Source: Rana temporaria
Taxonomy: Eukaryota; Chordata; Amphibia; Anura; Ranidae
Direction of reading: 5' to 3'
Length of the DNA: 64,000 nucleotides
Assembly: GCF_905171775.1 (NCBI RefSeq)
Contig: NC_053490.1
Coordinates: 12,917,155-12,981,154, forward strand
The notes under the pieces are model-generated. The model had not been told where the DNA came from. It did no database searches and was given only the letters and a program-made list of their open reading frames with translations. How positions within the stretch are numbered: position 1 is the first letter of the stretch; every line of letters starts with the position of its first letter. The position numbers were made by a program, and so were the translations under genes. Shown here in pieces: positions 43,115 to 53,295 of the stretch.

Positions 43115-43875
43115 AGGCCCGGATTCACAAAGCACTTGCGCCGACGTATCTCCAGATACGCCGTGTAAGTGCAAATATGCGCCGTCGTATCTGTGCGCCG
43201 TAGCCACAAACTAAGATACGCCTAAAAACAGGCTTAATCCATTCAACGTAACTTGCCTATGCCGGCGTAGGGTAGGCGAACATTTACGCTGGCCGCATGG
43301 TGGCGCTGCCATTGATTAGCCATTCAAATATGCAAATGATGAAAATACGGCGATTCACGAACCTGCGCCCGCCCGACGCAGGCTACGAGAGGTGCGCGTA
43401 AGTTGTACGTCCTGCGTAAAGTTAAGCCCCATAAAGGAGGTGTAACTCAGCAGCAGACATGTAAAGGTCTGCATCAGGGAACAGAAGCCGGCGGTTTTTA
43501 CGTAGTTTACCGTTGGACGTGTGTCTGGATGGGCGTTGATTATGTTCATGGCATAGGCAGTGATCCGGCGTATCTTAGGTAGTTGTTCCGACGTGGTTAT
43601 GAGCATGCGTACGGGGATGCGTCTACGACACAACGCATGTTGTCTGGCTCTCAAACCATCATTTGCATGGGGTCATGCCTCATTTGCATGGCTTTGCATG
43701 GGGCAAGCCCACTTCCACCTACGCCGGCCTGCGCCTTCGAAATCTATGCCACGGAGCTCTGGGAGCACTGGCTTCCTGAATTCCATGCTTGCCTCTCTGC
43801 GCTGCGTCGGCGTAGCGTACATTGAGATGCGCTACGGCGGCGTAATGTGCGCCCGTTCTCTGTGAATCCGGGCCT
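43115..43875. mobile_element. CpG-rich foldback MITE, copy G
   Basis: Ends 'aggcccggattcacaaagca' and 'tgtgaatccgggcct', flanked by TTA/TTG. It contains 'cgccgacgtatctccagata', 'tgcgcc' repeats and two 'atttgcatgg' motifs. Inserted inside LINE RT sequence. Confidence 0.82.
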
Positions 43876-44119
43876 TTGGGTCTGAGGGTTGGTAATACTG
43901 AACATCAACTGTCGGCGTATGGCAATGATGTGCTATTCCATCTTATGGACCCCTTGATCTCCCTGCCAAACCTGATGCGAGAACTTAAACATTTTGAAAC
44001 GCTGTAGAATTTAAAAATTTCACAAAGTCGGAGGTTCTCCCTATTTAATTATCTCCTTCCTTGGGCTTTCGCCTTCAAGCTGCCTTTCCTTTTACCTGGG
44101 TTTACGTGGGTTTACCTGG

Positions 44120-44265
44120 GAGTACTGCTTGGACCTTGAAGAAGGGGTAACACCCGAAAGCTTGTCCTGAAAAATTGTATGTTCGTGCAAATAAAAAAGT
44201 ATCTTGACAGTACTCAATTTTCTCTATCACAATTGCACTAATACGGCTACAATCACGTCAAGTAC
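44120..44265 (+). mobile_element. Small insertion, 'gaagaaggggtaacacccga' repeat
   Basis: 'cttgaagaaggggtaacacc' and 'caaataaaaaagtatcttga' interrupt the LINE between 'LPFLLPGFTW' and 'YLGIQLTERYD'. 'tttacctggg' recurs on both sides (44091, 44268). Class unknown. Confidence 0.5.
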
Positions 44266-44778
44266 TTTTACCTGGGCCAAGTCTTCCTTTTAGATATTTA
44301 GGCATCCAGCTCACAGAGCGCTATGACACCTTGTATGCTAATCATTTCCCTCCACTGATCGCTACGCTTAAACGGGACCTCTCCCAGTGGACTAAGACAG
44401 CTTTCACTTGGTTGGGGCACGTGAATGTTTTACCTAAAATACTTTTCTTCCTACAGATTATGTGCCCTTGCTCAAAGATTTCTTTACCCAGCTGTCTAGT
44501 TTGCTGTCTGGGTTTGTCTATAATTCCTGGAGACCATGCATCGCTCTGAGTGATGAAACGGCCAAAGCTTGCGGGTAAATTAGGCATCCCGGACATACAT
44601 CGGTACTATAGGGCCATTGCTCCTCAGAGGATCCTTAACTGGCTATTCCACACTCACTTTAATCACCCTGGAGAAATACATGGCAGGGAGAAACTTGTCT
44701 TATGCCCGTGGTTGTCTCGGGGGCACAGGGAGCTGTTGGATTTCACTTGCCCATTTTTACTTTCCCAAGACCCACCTA

Positions 44779-45395
44779 CCCTGTTTTCCCGAAAGTAAGA
44801 CCTACCCTGAAAATAAGACCTAGCGCTATTTTCCAGGAGGGCTGAAATATAAGCCCTACCCTGAAAATAAGCCCTAGTTGAAAATGATTGCAAAATCCTC
44901 GAATCCACTCGATTACAGTAGTTTATATTGTACAATGTGGTTGTTTCTGTAATAGAAATCTGGGGAAGAGAGCACCGGCAGGTCACAGAAACACAGAGCG
45001 GCGCTAAAACGAACATATTTGGCACAATTATATTACAAAAAACACACATTGTACATTATATAGTTACATAGTGAGTCAGGTTGAAAAAAGACACAAGTCC
45101 ATTCAGTTCAACCAAAAAATAAGTAAAAAATAATAACAATAATAATATCATACAATCCCATATATCCAATTCTATACCCACAGTTGATCCAGATATACTA
45201 CTGTAATAGAGTGGATTATAGGATTTTACATGCATTTTAACTCAGTTCACACTGGGGATTCCTGACAAGCAGGGAGGGAGAGGGGAAGAGAAGACAGCAC
45301 TTTACATGGTAAGACCTACCCCGAAAATAAGCCCTACTGTGTATTTTGTTGCCAAAGTTAATATAAGACCCAGGCTTATTTTCAGGGAAACACGG
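44779..45395. mobile_element. TA-flanked DNA transposon, nonautonomous
   Basis: Ends 'ccctgttttcccgaaagtaa' and 'ttcagggaaacacgg' are inverted and flanked by TA (44777-44778, 45396-45397), as in Tc1/mariner or pogo elements. Repeated 'ccctgaaaataagccctа'-type motifs line both ends. A CR1 tail is nested at 45058-45205. Confidence 0.75.
45058..45205 (-). mobile_element. CR1-type LINE 3' end, nested
   Basis: 'ttacatagtgagtcaggttg', 'aaaaaagacacaagtccatt' and 'cccacagttgatccag' match the 3' end of the LINE at 55656, in the same reverse orientation, without coding sequence. Confidence 0.72.
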
Positions 45396-45417
45396 TATTC
45401 TGAAGGATAAACAGAAG

Positions 45418-45490
45418 GAAAATGGATGCCAAGTGCCTTGAAGCATTTGTAGCGCTATATAAGTTATTCACTCACTCACTCACTCACTCA
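45418..45490 (+). mobile_element. LINE/SINE 3' tail
   Basis: 'tgtagcgctatataagttat' followed by (tcac)n matches the tail type at 63150-63200. Only the tail is present. Confidence 0.6.
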
Positions 45491-46082
45491 TGACCAATGC
45501 CCTTATGGTTTGGAACCGGATCAATCCAATTTACGATCTGGCCCACCCCTGTATCCCCACTGGCTCCGCTGGGTGGGTTCCTGTGGTTCTTCAGGCCCTG
45601 GGTATATGATGGAAGTACCAGCTGTGGTAAGCTCATGAGGAACGGTAGGCTGCTGTCTTTTGAGACCCTGACAGCTAGAATTTTGGTGGTATAGTCAACT
45701 TCACCACTTCTTTGGGGTTCATGGCCACTCTATCAGGGATCCGTCCTCTCTCATGCCTTTTGAACTGATTTTTATAGCAGAAGAGCCGGTACCACATATG
45801 GTTTCCGAACTATACCAACTGCTCAGTTTTACCACCCCTGAATCTAAGCCTATCTATGTGTGGGTGTGGGAGAGAGATTTAGGTCTTGAACTCAGATCAG
45901 TTGACCCACCTATACCAGCTCACTCATTCCAGTTCTATTGACTCGAAGACCCAGGAAACGAATTCTAAGATTTTTTCCCGCTGGTAACGGGTGCTGACCT
46001 GGCCCGAATCTATCCTTCCATCCCAAAGCACTGTTGGCGAGGCTGTGGCCATTATGGCACGCTACTGCACGTATGGTGGGAT

Positions 46083-46701
46083 CAGGGCCTGCGCTACCAA
46101 TAGGTAAGGTAGGCACCCGCCTAGAGCACACATCAGTAAGGGGCGCCGTCAGGCTCATCTGATCTTCTCCATCTGCTGCTCCCTTGGGGCCCGATCTTCT
46201 CCACATCTTAAAGCACTAAAGTTGCAGAAAAGTTGTAGCAATTGTAGCGCTTGAGAAAGGCACAGGGGTGACACATGGGAGAAGCACAGGAGCAGTGCTC
46301 GAAAAAAGAAAGGTTGCGTTAGATGATAAGTTAAGCTGGAGTCAGCCAGTCAGGGGACCAGGAGGAGCATTGTTGCTGGAGGCTGAACCAAGAAAGGAGG
46401 CGGAGGGCAAGAGTGAGTGACACACTCTAAAATCTCACCATTTTCTTACCTTGTGACACTTTCATGATTCAGTCCAGTGTGTGTGTGTGTTCACCAACCT
46501 GCACTGGATGTCTGTGGGGGAGGACATGGCTCTAATCTTATTAAAGACTTGGCAACATCCGCTGCCTTTCTGACACCGTCCGCTGCCCTACTGACACCGT
46601 ATTTATAGGCAAGGCAAAGGGGTTAGAGTCGGGGGCAGAGCCAACAGGGGTGGCAAAATTAGGTTTCGCCTAGGGTGACAAAAATTCTTGCACCAGCCCT
46701 G
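46083..46701. mobile_element. hAT-type nonautonomous element, 619 bp
   Basis: Ends 'cagggcctgcgctacc' and 'cttgcaccagccctg' with an 8-bp duplication GGTGGGAT/GGTAGGAT (46075-46082, 46702-46709). It interrupts the Tx1/L1-like LINE. Confidence 0.8.
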
Positions 46702-47411
46702 GGTAGGATTGCCCTGTAATTGGGCCTTTCTGGGTTGACATTTAGTCCGAAATCAAGCATTTCCTGGGCTTAGATATTCCCTTATCCCGGGTTCATTTTC
46801 TCCTGCACATCCCTCCAATGCCAATCGGCCAATATAAGAAAAGAGTTCTGCCTCACTTGCTGAATGCATCAAAATGCTTGCTCCCAATTTATTGGAAGCA
46901 AGCACAAGTGCCCGGTAGGGAGGAGTGGATTTGCAGGTTTAATGAAATTGGGGATGCAGAGGAATGGATAAGGACCTGCAGAGGTACTAGGGACTGCTTT
47001 AACAGTGTCTGGTCACCCTGGCTGGACTAGATCTTTGATCCAGGGCAATTTTCTTCTGGCTTAGCCATCCCTTAGGGATCATATTCAGCCCACAGTGGGA
47101 TGTAATTCACTTCTTGTCATGATGTGACTCTCCCTAGTATATGTGGTCCTGGTTCCTTGTCACTGGGGGAGACCATCTACCTTGGAGGTGTCACTGTCCC
47201 CCCCCCCTTAGTATTTACCACTAACATGGGCTGACCCGACACTGGTAGCGCATTGGAGAAGGTCAGAAGGTTATACAAATACATGGCTCTCATTGGCTGA
47301 CAGCTGATCACATTGTAAAGGGCTGCTGATATTGGTTCTTTACCCTGTTCTGTAATCGGCCAAATCTTAAGGACTCGACAATCGCAGAGTGCACAGCTCG
47401 CACAGTGAGAT

Positions 47412-47700
47412 CACGGGAGGTCTCCAAACTTTCTAAGCAAAGGGTCAGTTTACTCTCCCTCAGGCTTTAGGGGAGCCAGACTGTGACCAGTAAGAGTAAA
47501 AAATGCCCTTGCATCAGTGCCCCATCATTGGTTTTAATGAGAGAAATAGTGACCCATTCTTGATATCAATGATGTTGTCAGTAGCAGTAGGAGGAATGAT
47601 GCCCCATCATTGGTGTGAGTTGGTGGAATATTGCCCCAAGGGCCAGATAAAGGCAAGTAAAGGGCCGCATCTGGCCCAGGGCCGCAGTTTGGAGACCACT
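47412..47700. mobile_element. hAT-type MITE, same family as 11892-12473
   Basis: 'ggtctccaaactttctaagc' and 'cgcagtttggagaccactg' are inverted ends. The interior has 'gccccatcattgg' repeats. The left terminus is mutated and no clear 8-bp duplication was found. 47031-47411 and 47701-47838 are probably the LINE's 3' UTR; no gene there. Confidence 0.68.
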
Positions 47701-47846
47701 GGTCTATGTGGACAGCTTTAACTTGGATGCTTTAGATGTGCCTGTTTTAATCATCAACCATGTGAGTTGCTAAATATTGTACCTTCATTAAATGTTACCG
47801 TATTGCTACATTTAGAGGCACTCTCTTCTGTTTTTTTACTTGGACC

Positions 47847-49379
47847 CAGTGCTTTAAGTGGGCCGGAACGCGGCGGTACTCAGTACCGCCACTTCCAAAA
47901 TTTGCCCTGGAGAGTACCAGCACCACTCCGTGCGCCCAGTACGTGGGTTTCCGGTACCGGAGCGCAGCGGAGAGCTGGCCGTCTCTCCTCCATAATGTCA
48001 TTGGCTGGGGAGCTAGTGGAGGGGGGCGGGTCGTGTGCAGAGTATGGCTCAGGCAGGCGCAGGCAGGGAGTTGACCTCACGTTAGGTGACGTCAACTCCT
48101 TTCCGCGCGCCTATGAGGAGCGATCAGTGCGGCGACCTGAGTGGGTGACTGGTCCTCCTAGGAGTCAGGAGTCGGACGGTGCAGCAAAGTGAACATCGGA
48201 CTTTGCTTTGGAATCCAACTTCTGAAGAGTACTGGTGAGTGACAGGGGGGTACTGGTACAGAGAGGAACTAATGTGTGATGAGGGGGGGGGTCTGATGTG
48301 CAGGGGGGTACTGGTACAGAGAGGAACGAATGTGCGGTGGTGGGGGGGTACTGGTACATAGAGGAACTAATATATATGTGTGTGATGGGGGGGTCTGATG
48401 TGCAGGGGGCCCCAGGTTTTATTTCATGTGACTGGGTGCAGACTGTAGCACCGAGCATGCTGCCTGTGCTTTTACTATACCTGAGCCAGCGGCGGTGATG
48501 GTTTCACCTCCAGGAGAGCGGCGCTGCTGCCTGTCCTCCCACAACAGATCCCTCAGCGACCAGGAGGAGGGGGAGCGGTCCAGATATCACTGCAAGCCCA
48601 GAGGTACATGCTGCAGGGCGGCCATCTCACCCACCACGGCCGGTTCCATAGTCCCTGCAGCACTTCCGGCCGGCTGCTCTGTGTCCCGGCTCTCTCCCCT
48701 CTTCTTCTGCTAGGCACTGCAGGCTTGGGATAGAGGTGTCCAGGGTGTATTCGCTGGCGCCATAAGGCATGTAGTTTCAAAATGCCTCCTGCCTAGTGCT
48801 AGAACCGGCCTGAGTGTAACTAACTCCAGCGCGGCCGGCCCGTGCGGTATCTATCCCCTGCCTGCGCTTCCTGCATGTCTGAGGACAGGAGCCTTCTCTT
48901 CCGCCTTTAGGAATGCCCGTATAGCTGGAGATAAGCGGCGGTCTGTGTTAACCCCATCCTGACCGCGGCCGCTGCTTACCTCCCGCTGTCATCAAGCGGC
49001 CGCTCTTCCTACAACATCATGCAGCCCAGGGACCGCGGCCCACCGAGCAAACGCCCGGTGTGCCCTATGGCCAGTCCGGGCCTGGTGAGTGATGTTTTGT
49101 TGCTACTATGGCTGCTCACAGACTGATATGTATACACTTCTCCTATCTATTTTCTGTGGTGTCTGTCCCTTGTCATGCTTTGTGCCCATTTTATCTTCTC
49201 TTTTTTTAGTTTCTGACATCATCAGCTGGTTTATGTAATTTTAGCAGCAAAATTAAATGTTCGGTTTTGTCTAAGAGAGGGTTTGTAAAATATATATATT
49301 TTCATGTTCAGTATTGGGGGGGGGGAGCACCGGCGCCTAATAGAGTACCGGCACCTCTTTTGGCCCACTTAAAGCACTG
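47847..49379. mobile_element. hAT-flanked CpG-rich element with exon-like segments
   Basis: Ends 'cagtgctttaagtgggccgg' and 'ttggcccacttaaagcactg' with a perfect 8-bp duplication CTTGGACC (47839-47846, 49380-49387). The interior about 48000-49090 is CpG-rich and promoter-like. It includes a 60-bp-scale minisatellite ('gggggtactggtacagagag', 48240-48400). Two ATG segments end at GT donor-like sites: ATG at 48498 (MVSPPGERRCC...) running to 'agaggtacatg', and ATG at 49019 (MQPRDRGPPSKRP...) running to 'ctggtgagtg' at 49085. These resemble first exons of a host gene, possibly captured by the transposon, but no gene is recognised. No transposase. Confidence 0.82.
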
Positions 49380-49384
49380 CTTGG

Positions 49385-49758
49385 ACCCCTTTCACACTGA
49401 GGAGTTTTTCAGGTGGTACAGCGCTAAAAATAGCGCTGCAATACCGCCTGAAAAACTCCTGCCCAGCAAGCTCAATGTGAAAGCCGGAGGTCTTTCACAC
49501 TTTCACACTGAGGCGATGCGCTGGCAGGAGGGAAAAAAATCTCCTGCTAGCAGCATCTTTGGAGCGGTGAGAGGAGCGGTATGTATACCGCTCCTTCCCA
49601 TATAAAACAATGGGAAACCGCGGTATTAACCCTTTATCGGCAGCTAGCGGGGGTTAATACCGCAGCGCTAGCGGCCGAATTCTGCGGCAAATCCGACGGT
49701 ATAGCGCTGCTATTTTTACCGCCACCGCGCCTCATGCCCCAGTGTCAAAGGGGCCTTA
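49385..49758. mobile_element. MITE, 'cctttcacactg' ends
   Basis: Ends 'cccctttcacactgagg' and 'ccccagtgtcaaaggggcc' are inverted. The interior contains palindromic 'agcgctaaaaatagcgct' and 'ggtatgtataccg'. It abuts the preceding hAT target duplication directly. 49760-50030 holds a dispersed AT-rich repeat without a gene. Confidence 0.7.
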
Positions 49759-50034
49759 GTTTCTACTCGTATTGCAAGACATCGCTCGTATATCAAGTTA
49801 AAATTTATATAAAAACAATGCTTGTCTTGTAAAACACTCGCAGACCAAGTTACTCGCAATCCAGGGTTTTACTATATTTGTTTTTGTACATTACAACTTT
49901 ACCTTCTTTTATGATTGTTTACGGAACATGTATGCTTGAATGTGTTCAAATAATGCTGTTCTGGTTTAACTTAATTAAAAACATTATTGGAGGAAAAAGT
50001 CACTGTAACAAATCCTCGCAAAGCTTAACACACC

Positions 50035-50177
50035 GCTTCTGATTTATTGTGCAGTTTCTCTGTGCTGAAAATGCTCTGACTGGGTCCAAAGAATCAATGA
50101 AATTATACCAACCACAGGCCATAATGGGAATAATAGAGCGTTCCCTATAAATGAAATACGAAAATGTAAACATGTAC
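50035..50177 (+). other. 5' flank of ZNF-2, duplicated block
   Basis: Similar to 14795-14935 of the ZNF-1 copy ('gctgaaaatgctctgactgg', 'ttataccaaccacaggcc'). It continues after the solo LTR at 50778-51150. Confidence 0.6.
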
Positions 50178-50772
50178 TGTGACAGGCTCGGACCCTCTTA
50201 TGTCTAAAATCATCCTATGTCCAGTAGGGGCATAGGATGACTGAGAAAATATATCTTGGACTACCTAAGAGGGGATTATTATGTAATTATTATCCACAAT
50301 ATCTTCCAGGATATCTGTAGAGAACTATTTGTTGGTTGTTGTTTCTGAACTCAAAGGGTTGGTTGTAAGAGTGACTCATTCATAGATGCTAATGTCCTCG
50401 CTTCCAGCCATCTCTGTTCTCTGTGTTAATTGACCCTGCTATTGTGTGAAGATGTCCTGTGTTTACTTTTATGATAATGTGTATTGTATAGCAGGTGAGA
50501 GGAGACGGGATGTCTACCTTGAAAGGTCATATCTCGGAGTCACCTTGTCTGGGTAAATGATTAGTTAATTAGCTCATGTTAATTTATGTTCTGGTTACCT
50601 CTTTAAACTGTATATAAGGCTGTATTCTTGGTTCTATTAAACACTCCATGTTCAGCACACAAACAAGTCTCGTCTCGTTGTGTGTTGAGGGCAGCTGGAA
50701 TATCTGATATCTATATCCAGACTGATAGGAAGCTGTATATGACGGAAGCGGAGTGTGGCACGTTTTGTTACA
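50178..50772 (+). mobile_element. Solo LTR of an endogenous retrovirus-type element
   Basis: Starts TGTGACAGG and ends TTTTGTTACA (TG...CA), flanked by a 5-bp duplication TGTAC (50173-50177, 50773-50777). It contains TATATAAG at 50611-50618 and ATTAAA at 50636-50641, spaced as promoter and polyadenylation signal of an R-containing LTR. No internal viral genes are present, so it is a product of LTR-LTR recombination. The ZNF-1 copy has the empty site, so it is younger than the duplication. Confidence 0.87.
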
Positions 50773-50861
50773 TGTACATCACACACTATTTTAAAATGTA
50801 ATAATGAAGGTTAAATGAAAAAGAAAGCTACTGTAGCCAAATTAACAAAATTTCAATTTTT

Positions 50862-50881
50862 TTTTTTTTATCTCTGTTCAG
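50862..50881 (+). promoter_or_regulatory. Putative splice acceptor of the ZNF-2 exon
   Basis: A T-rich tract followed by 'tctctgttcag' at the position equivalent to 15011-15028 in ZNF-1. Downstream 'gaaccaaatctctggtcagg' parallels 'gaaccaaacttttggtcaca'. Conservation of the site in both copies supports a spliced terminal exon. Confidence 0.45.
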
Positions 50882-51150
50882 GTGGATTGGTGAACCAAAT
50901 CTCTGGTCAGGTTGGTCGTCATAGTCACAACTGAGTCACCCTGGTGCCAAGTCCATTTGGGTGTTCTGAGAGACTGGAAGATTTACTCTGGACACAAGCC
51001 ATATGATGATTGTTTTGGATATTCTTCTGCATTGATCCTTGGGGGTTCTGGAGGTGACAACTGATTTAAGTCAAATTCAAGAGAAAAACAATACCTTCTC
51101 TGGATTGTGACAAAGGTTTTACTGCAAAATCAGACCTAACTAAATACCAG

Positions 51151-53208
51151 ATGGAACACATAGAAGGGATGTCGTATCCTGTTTCGCAATGCGTCATAGC
51201 TATTACAATGCAACCCAACCTTGCACAAAAGATTGCTCACCCTAAAGTGAAGAGGTATTTTTGTACTAAATGTGGCAAAGCTTTTGCAGCAATGTCAAAA
51301 CTTCTTGCACATGATAGGGTTCATACAGGAGAGAAGCCATTTCAGTGTTCCAAATGTAGCAAAGCTTTCACATCAAAGGGATATCTTCTCGCACATGAGA
51401 GAGTTCATACAGAAGCGCCGCCATTTCAGTGTTCCAAATGTGGCAAAGTTTTCACAACAAAGGGAAATCTTATCGGACATGAGAGGGTTCATACAGGAGA
51501 GAAGCCATTTCAGTGTTCCGAATGTGACAAAGCTTTTGCCAGAAAGACGGATCTTATCGTACACCAGAGGGTTCATATAGCAGAGAAGCCATTTCAGTGT
51601 TCCGAATGTAGCAAAGCTTTCGCAACAAAGAGAAAACTTATGAAACACCAGATGCTTCATGCAGGGGAGAGGCCATTTCAGTGTCCTGAATGTGGCAAAG
51701 CTTTCACTCAAAAGTCAATTCTTGCTAGTCATATGGTAATGCACACTGGAGAAAAACAATTTCAGTGTTCAGAATGTCACAGAGCTTTTTTAAGGAAGTC
51801 AGAGCTTCGCAAACATCATCAGATGGGTCACAAAAAAACATTTCAATGTTCTGAATGTGACACGCCTTTTGCAACAAAGTCACAGCTTATCAGACACCAA
51901 AGAGCTCCTATTGGTGAGAAGCCATATCCATGCTCAAAATGTGATAAATCTTTTACACAAAAGGCATGTCTTATTACACACCAGATGGTTCACACTGAAG
52001 GGAACCTGCATCAGTGTTCTGACTGTGACAACGCTTTTGCATTGAAGTCGGCTCTTATCGAGCACCATGAGACTCACCATCAAGAGAAGCCTTATTGTTG
52101 TTCAGAATGTGACAAAGCTTTTACAACAAAGTCACAGTTTAATCTGCACCAGAGGGTCCATACTGGGGAGAAGCCGTATCAGTGTTCTCAGTGTAAAAAA
52201 AAATTTCCATCGAAATCGCACCTCACCATACACCAAAGAGTTCACACTGGAGAGAAGCCCTATCAATGTTCAGAATGCGATAAAGCTTTTATAAGGAATG
52301 CAGCGCTCCTCTTGCACCAGAGGATCCACACTGGAGAGAAGCCATTTCAATGTTCTGAATGCAACAAAGCTTTTAGGTTGAAACCTTTACTTCTCAGACA
52401 CAAGAGGGTCCACACTGGGGTGAAGCCATTTCGTTGTTTGATATGTGACAAAGCTTTTACATTGAAGGAAAACCTTCACGTGCATGAGAGGATTCACACT
52501 GGAGAGAAGCCGTACAAGTGTTCTGAATGTGACAGAGCTTTTATGAAAAAGGCAGAGCTTATCGTACATGAGAGGGACCACACTGGAGAGAAGCCGTATA
52601 AGTGTTCTGAATGTGACAAAACTTTTAAAATGAAGCCCAGCCTTGTCAATCACATGAAGGGTCACACTGGAGTGAAACCGTATCAGTGTCCCGAATGTGG
52701 CAAAGCTTTTTTATCAAGGTCATACCTTTCCCAACACCGTATAATTCACACGGGAGATAAACCATTTCAGTGTTCTGAATGTAACAAAGCATTTCCAATG
52801 AGGTCATACCTTGTCCAACACCAGATGGTTCACACGCGAGATAAACCATTTGAGTGTTCTGAATGTAATGAAGCATTTTCATTGAGGTCACACCTTGTCC
52901 ATCACCAGATGATTCACACGGGAGATAAACCATTTGAGTGTTCTGAATGTGGTAAACCTTTTATAAGTAAGGCAAATCTTATCAGACATGAGAAAATTCA
53001 CACTAGAAAAAAATCGGAAATAGAGAAGCCTTTTCATTGTTCTGAATGTGACAAAACTTTTACACAGAAGGCAAATCTTATCAAACACGAGATGACTCAC
53101 ACTGGAGAAAGGCCGTATCAATGTTCTGAATGTAATAAAGGTTTTATACAGAAGGGACAGCTTATCAGACACCTGAAGGTTCACACTGGAAAAAAAATAA
53201 TGTTCTGA
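51151..53208 (+). CDS. C2H2 zinc-finger protein, 23 fingers (ZNF-2)
   Basis: A single 685-codon open exon, paralogous to ZNF-1 from the leader (MEHxEG...VKRYF) onward. Twenty-three C2H2 units begin at Cys38. Finger 7 has an extra residue in its His spacing (HHQMGH) and a short linker. Finger 8 (about 233-253) has lost its last His (HQRAP), so it may not fold. Finger 21 keeps the long linker (TRKKSEIEKPFH). Compared with ZNF-1 it has extra fingers near the N-terminus and near fingers 18-20, and many differences at recognition-helix positions, so the DNA target probably differs. Immediately upstream, in frame, 'DCDKGFTAKSDLTKYQ' (51100-51150) is a degenerate finger, so the ancestral protein was longer and the ATG at 51151 may be secondary. 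The stop comes earlier than in ZNF-1, right after the last finger. Confidence 0.93.
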   Translation: MEHIEGMSYPVSQCVIAITMQPNLAQKIAHPKVKRYFCTKCGKAFAAMSKLLAHDRVHTGEKPFQCSKCSKAFTSKGYLLAHERVHTEAPPFQCSKCGKVFTTKGNLIGHERVHTGEKPFQCSECDKAFARKTDLIVHQRVHIAEKPFQCSECSKAFATKRKLMKHQMLHAGERPFQCPECGKAFTQKSILASHMVMHTGEKQFQCSECHRAFLRKSELRKHHQMGHKKTFQCSECDTPFATKSQLIRHQRAPIGEKPYPCSKCDKSFTQKACLITHQMVHTEGNLHQCSDCDNAFALKSALIEHHETHHQEKPYCCSECDKAFTTKSQFNLHQRVHTGEKPYQCSQCKKKFPSKSHLTIHQRVHTGEKPYQCSECDKAFIRNAALLLHQRIHTGEKPFQCSECNKAFRLKPLLLRHKRVHTGVKPFRCLICDKAFTLKENLHVHERIHTGEKPYKCSECDRAFMKKAELIVHERDHTGEKPYKCSECDKTFKMKPSLVNHMKGHTGVKPYQCPECGKAFLSRSYLSQHRIIHTGDKPFQCSECNKAFPMRSYLVQHQMVHTRDKPFECSECNEAFSLRSHLVHHQMIHTGDKPFECSECGKPFISKANLIRHEKIHTRKKSEIEKPFHCSECDKTFTQKANLIKHEMTHTGERPYQCSECNKGFIQKGQLIRHLKVHTGKKIMF

Positions 53209-53295
53209 ATTGTACAACGTTTATCCGCCACCAGAGGGTTCACCCACTTCCTCCTCCACTGCAGAGCGGATATTCTAACAGAAGGGGGGTATTAA

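Larger units (their letters stand above)
41031..47030 (+). pseudogene. Tx1/L1-like LINE ORF2, heavily interrupted
   Basis: Starts near 'atggctactcttaaggt' (ATLKV start common in this group). Endonuclease part: 'LGGDFNISPDP' and 'ISDHAAV' (41411-41776). RT part: 'LILSTDAEKAFDRVDW' and 'NGMRQGCPLSPLLF' (42840-43080). After the MITE at 43115: 'AYGNDVLFHL', then 'LSQWTKTAFTWLGHVNVLPK', 'AGKLGIPDIHRYYRAIAPQR' (44331-44798), and a C-terminal part 'LLNASKCLLPIYWKQAQVP' (46850-46910). Many stops and frameshifts and at least six insertions make it dead. Probably a different subfamily from 32395-33899. Confidence 0.85.
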
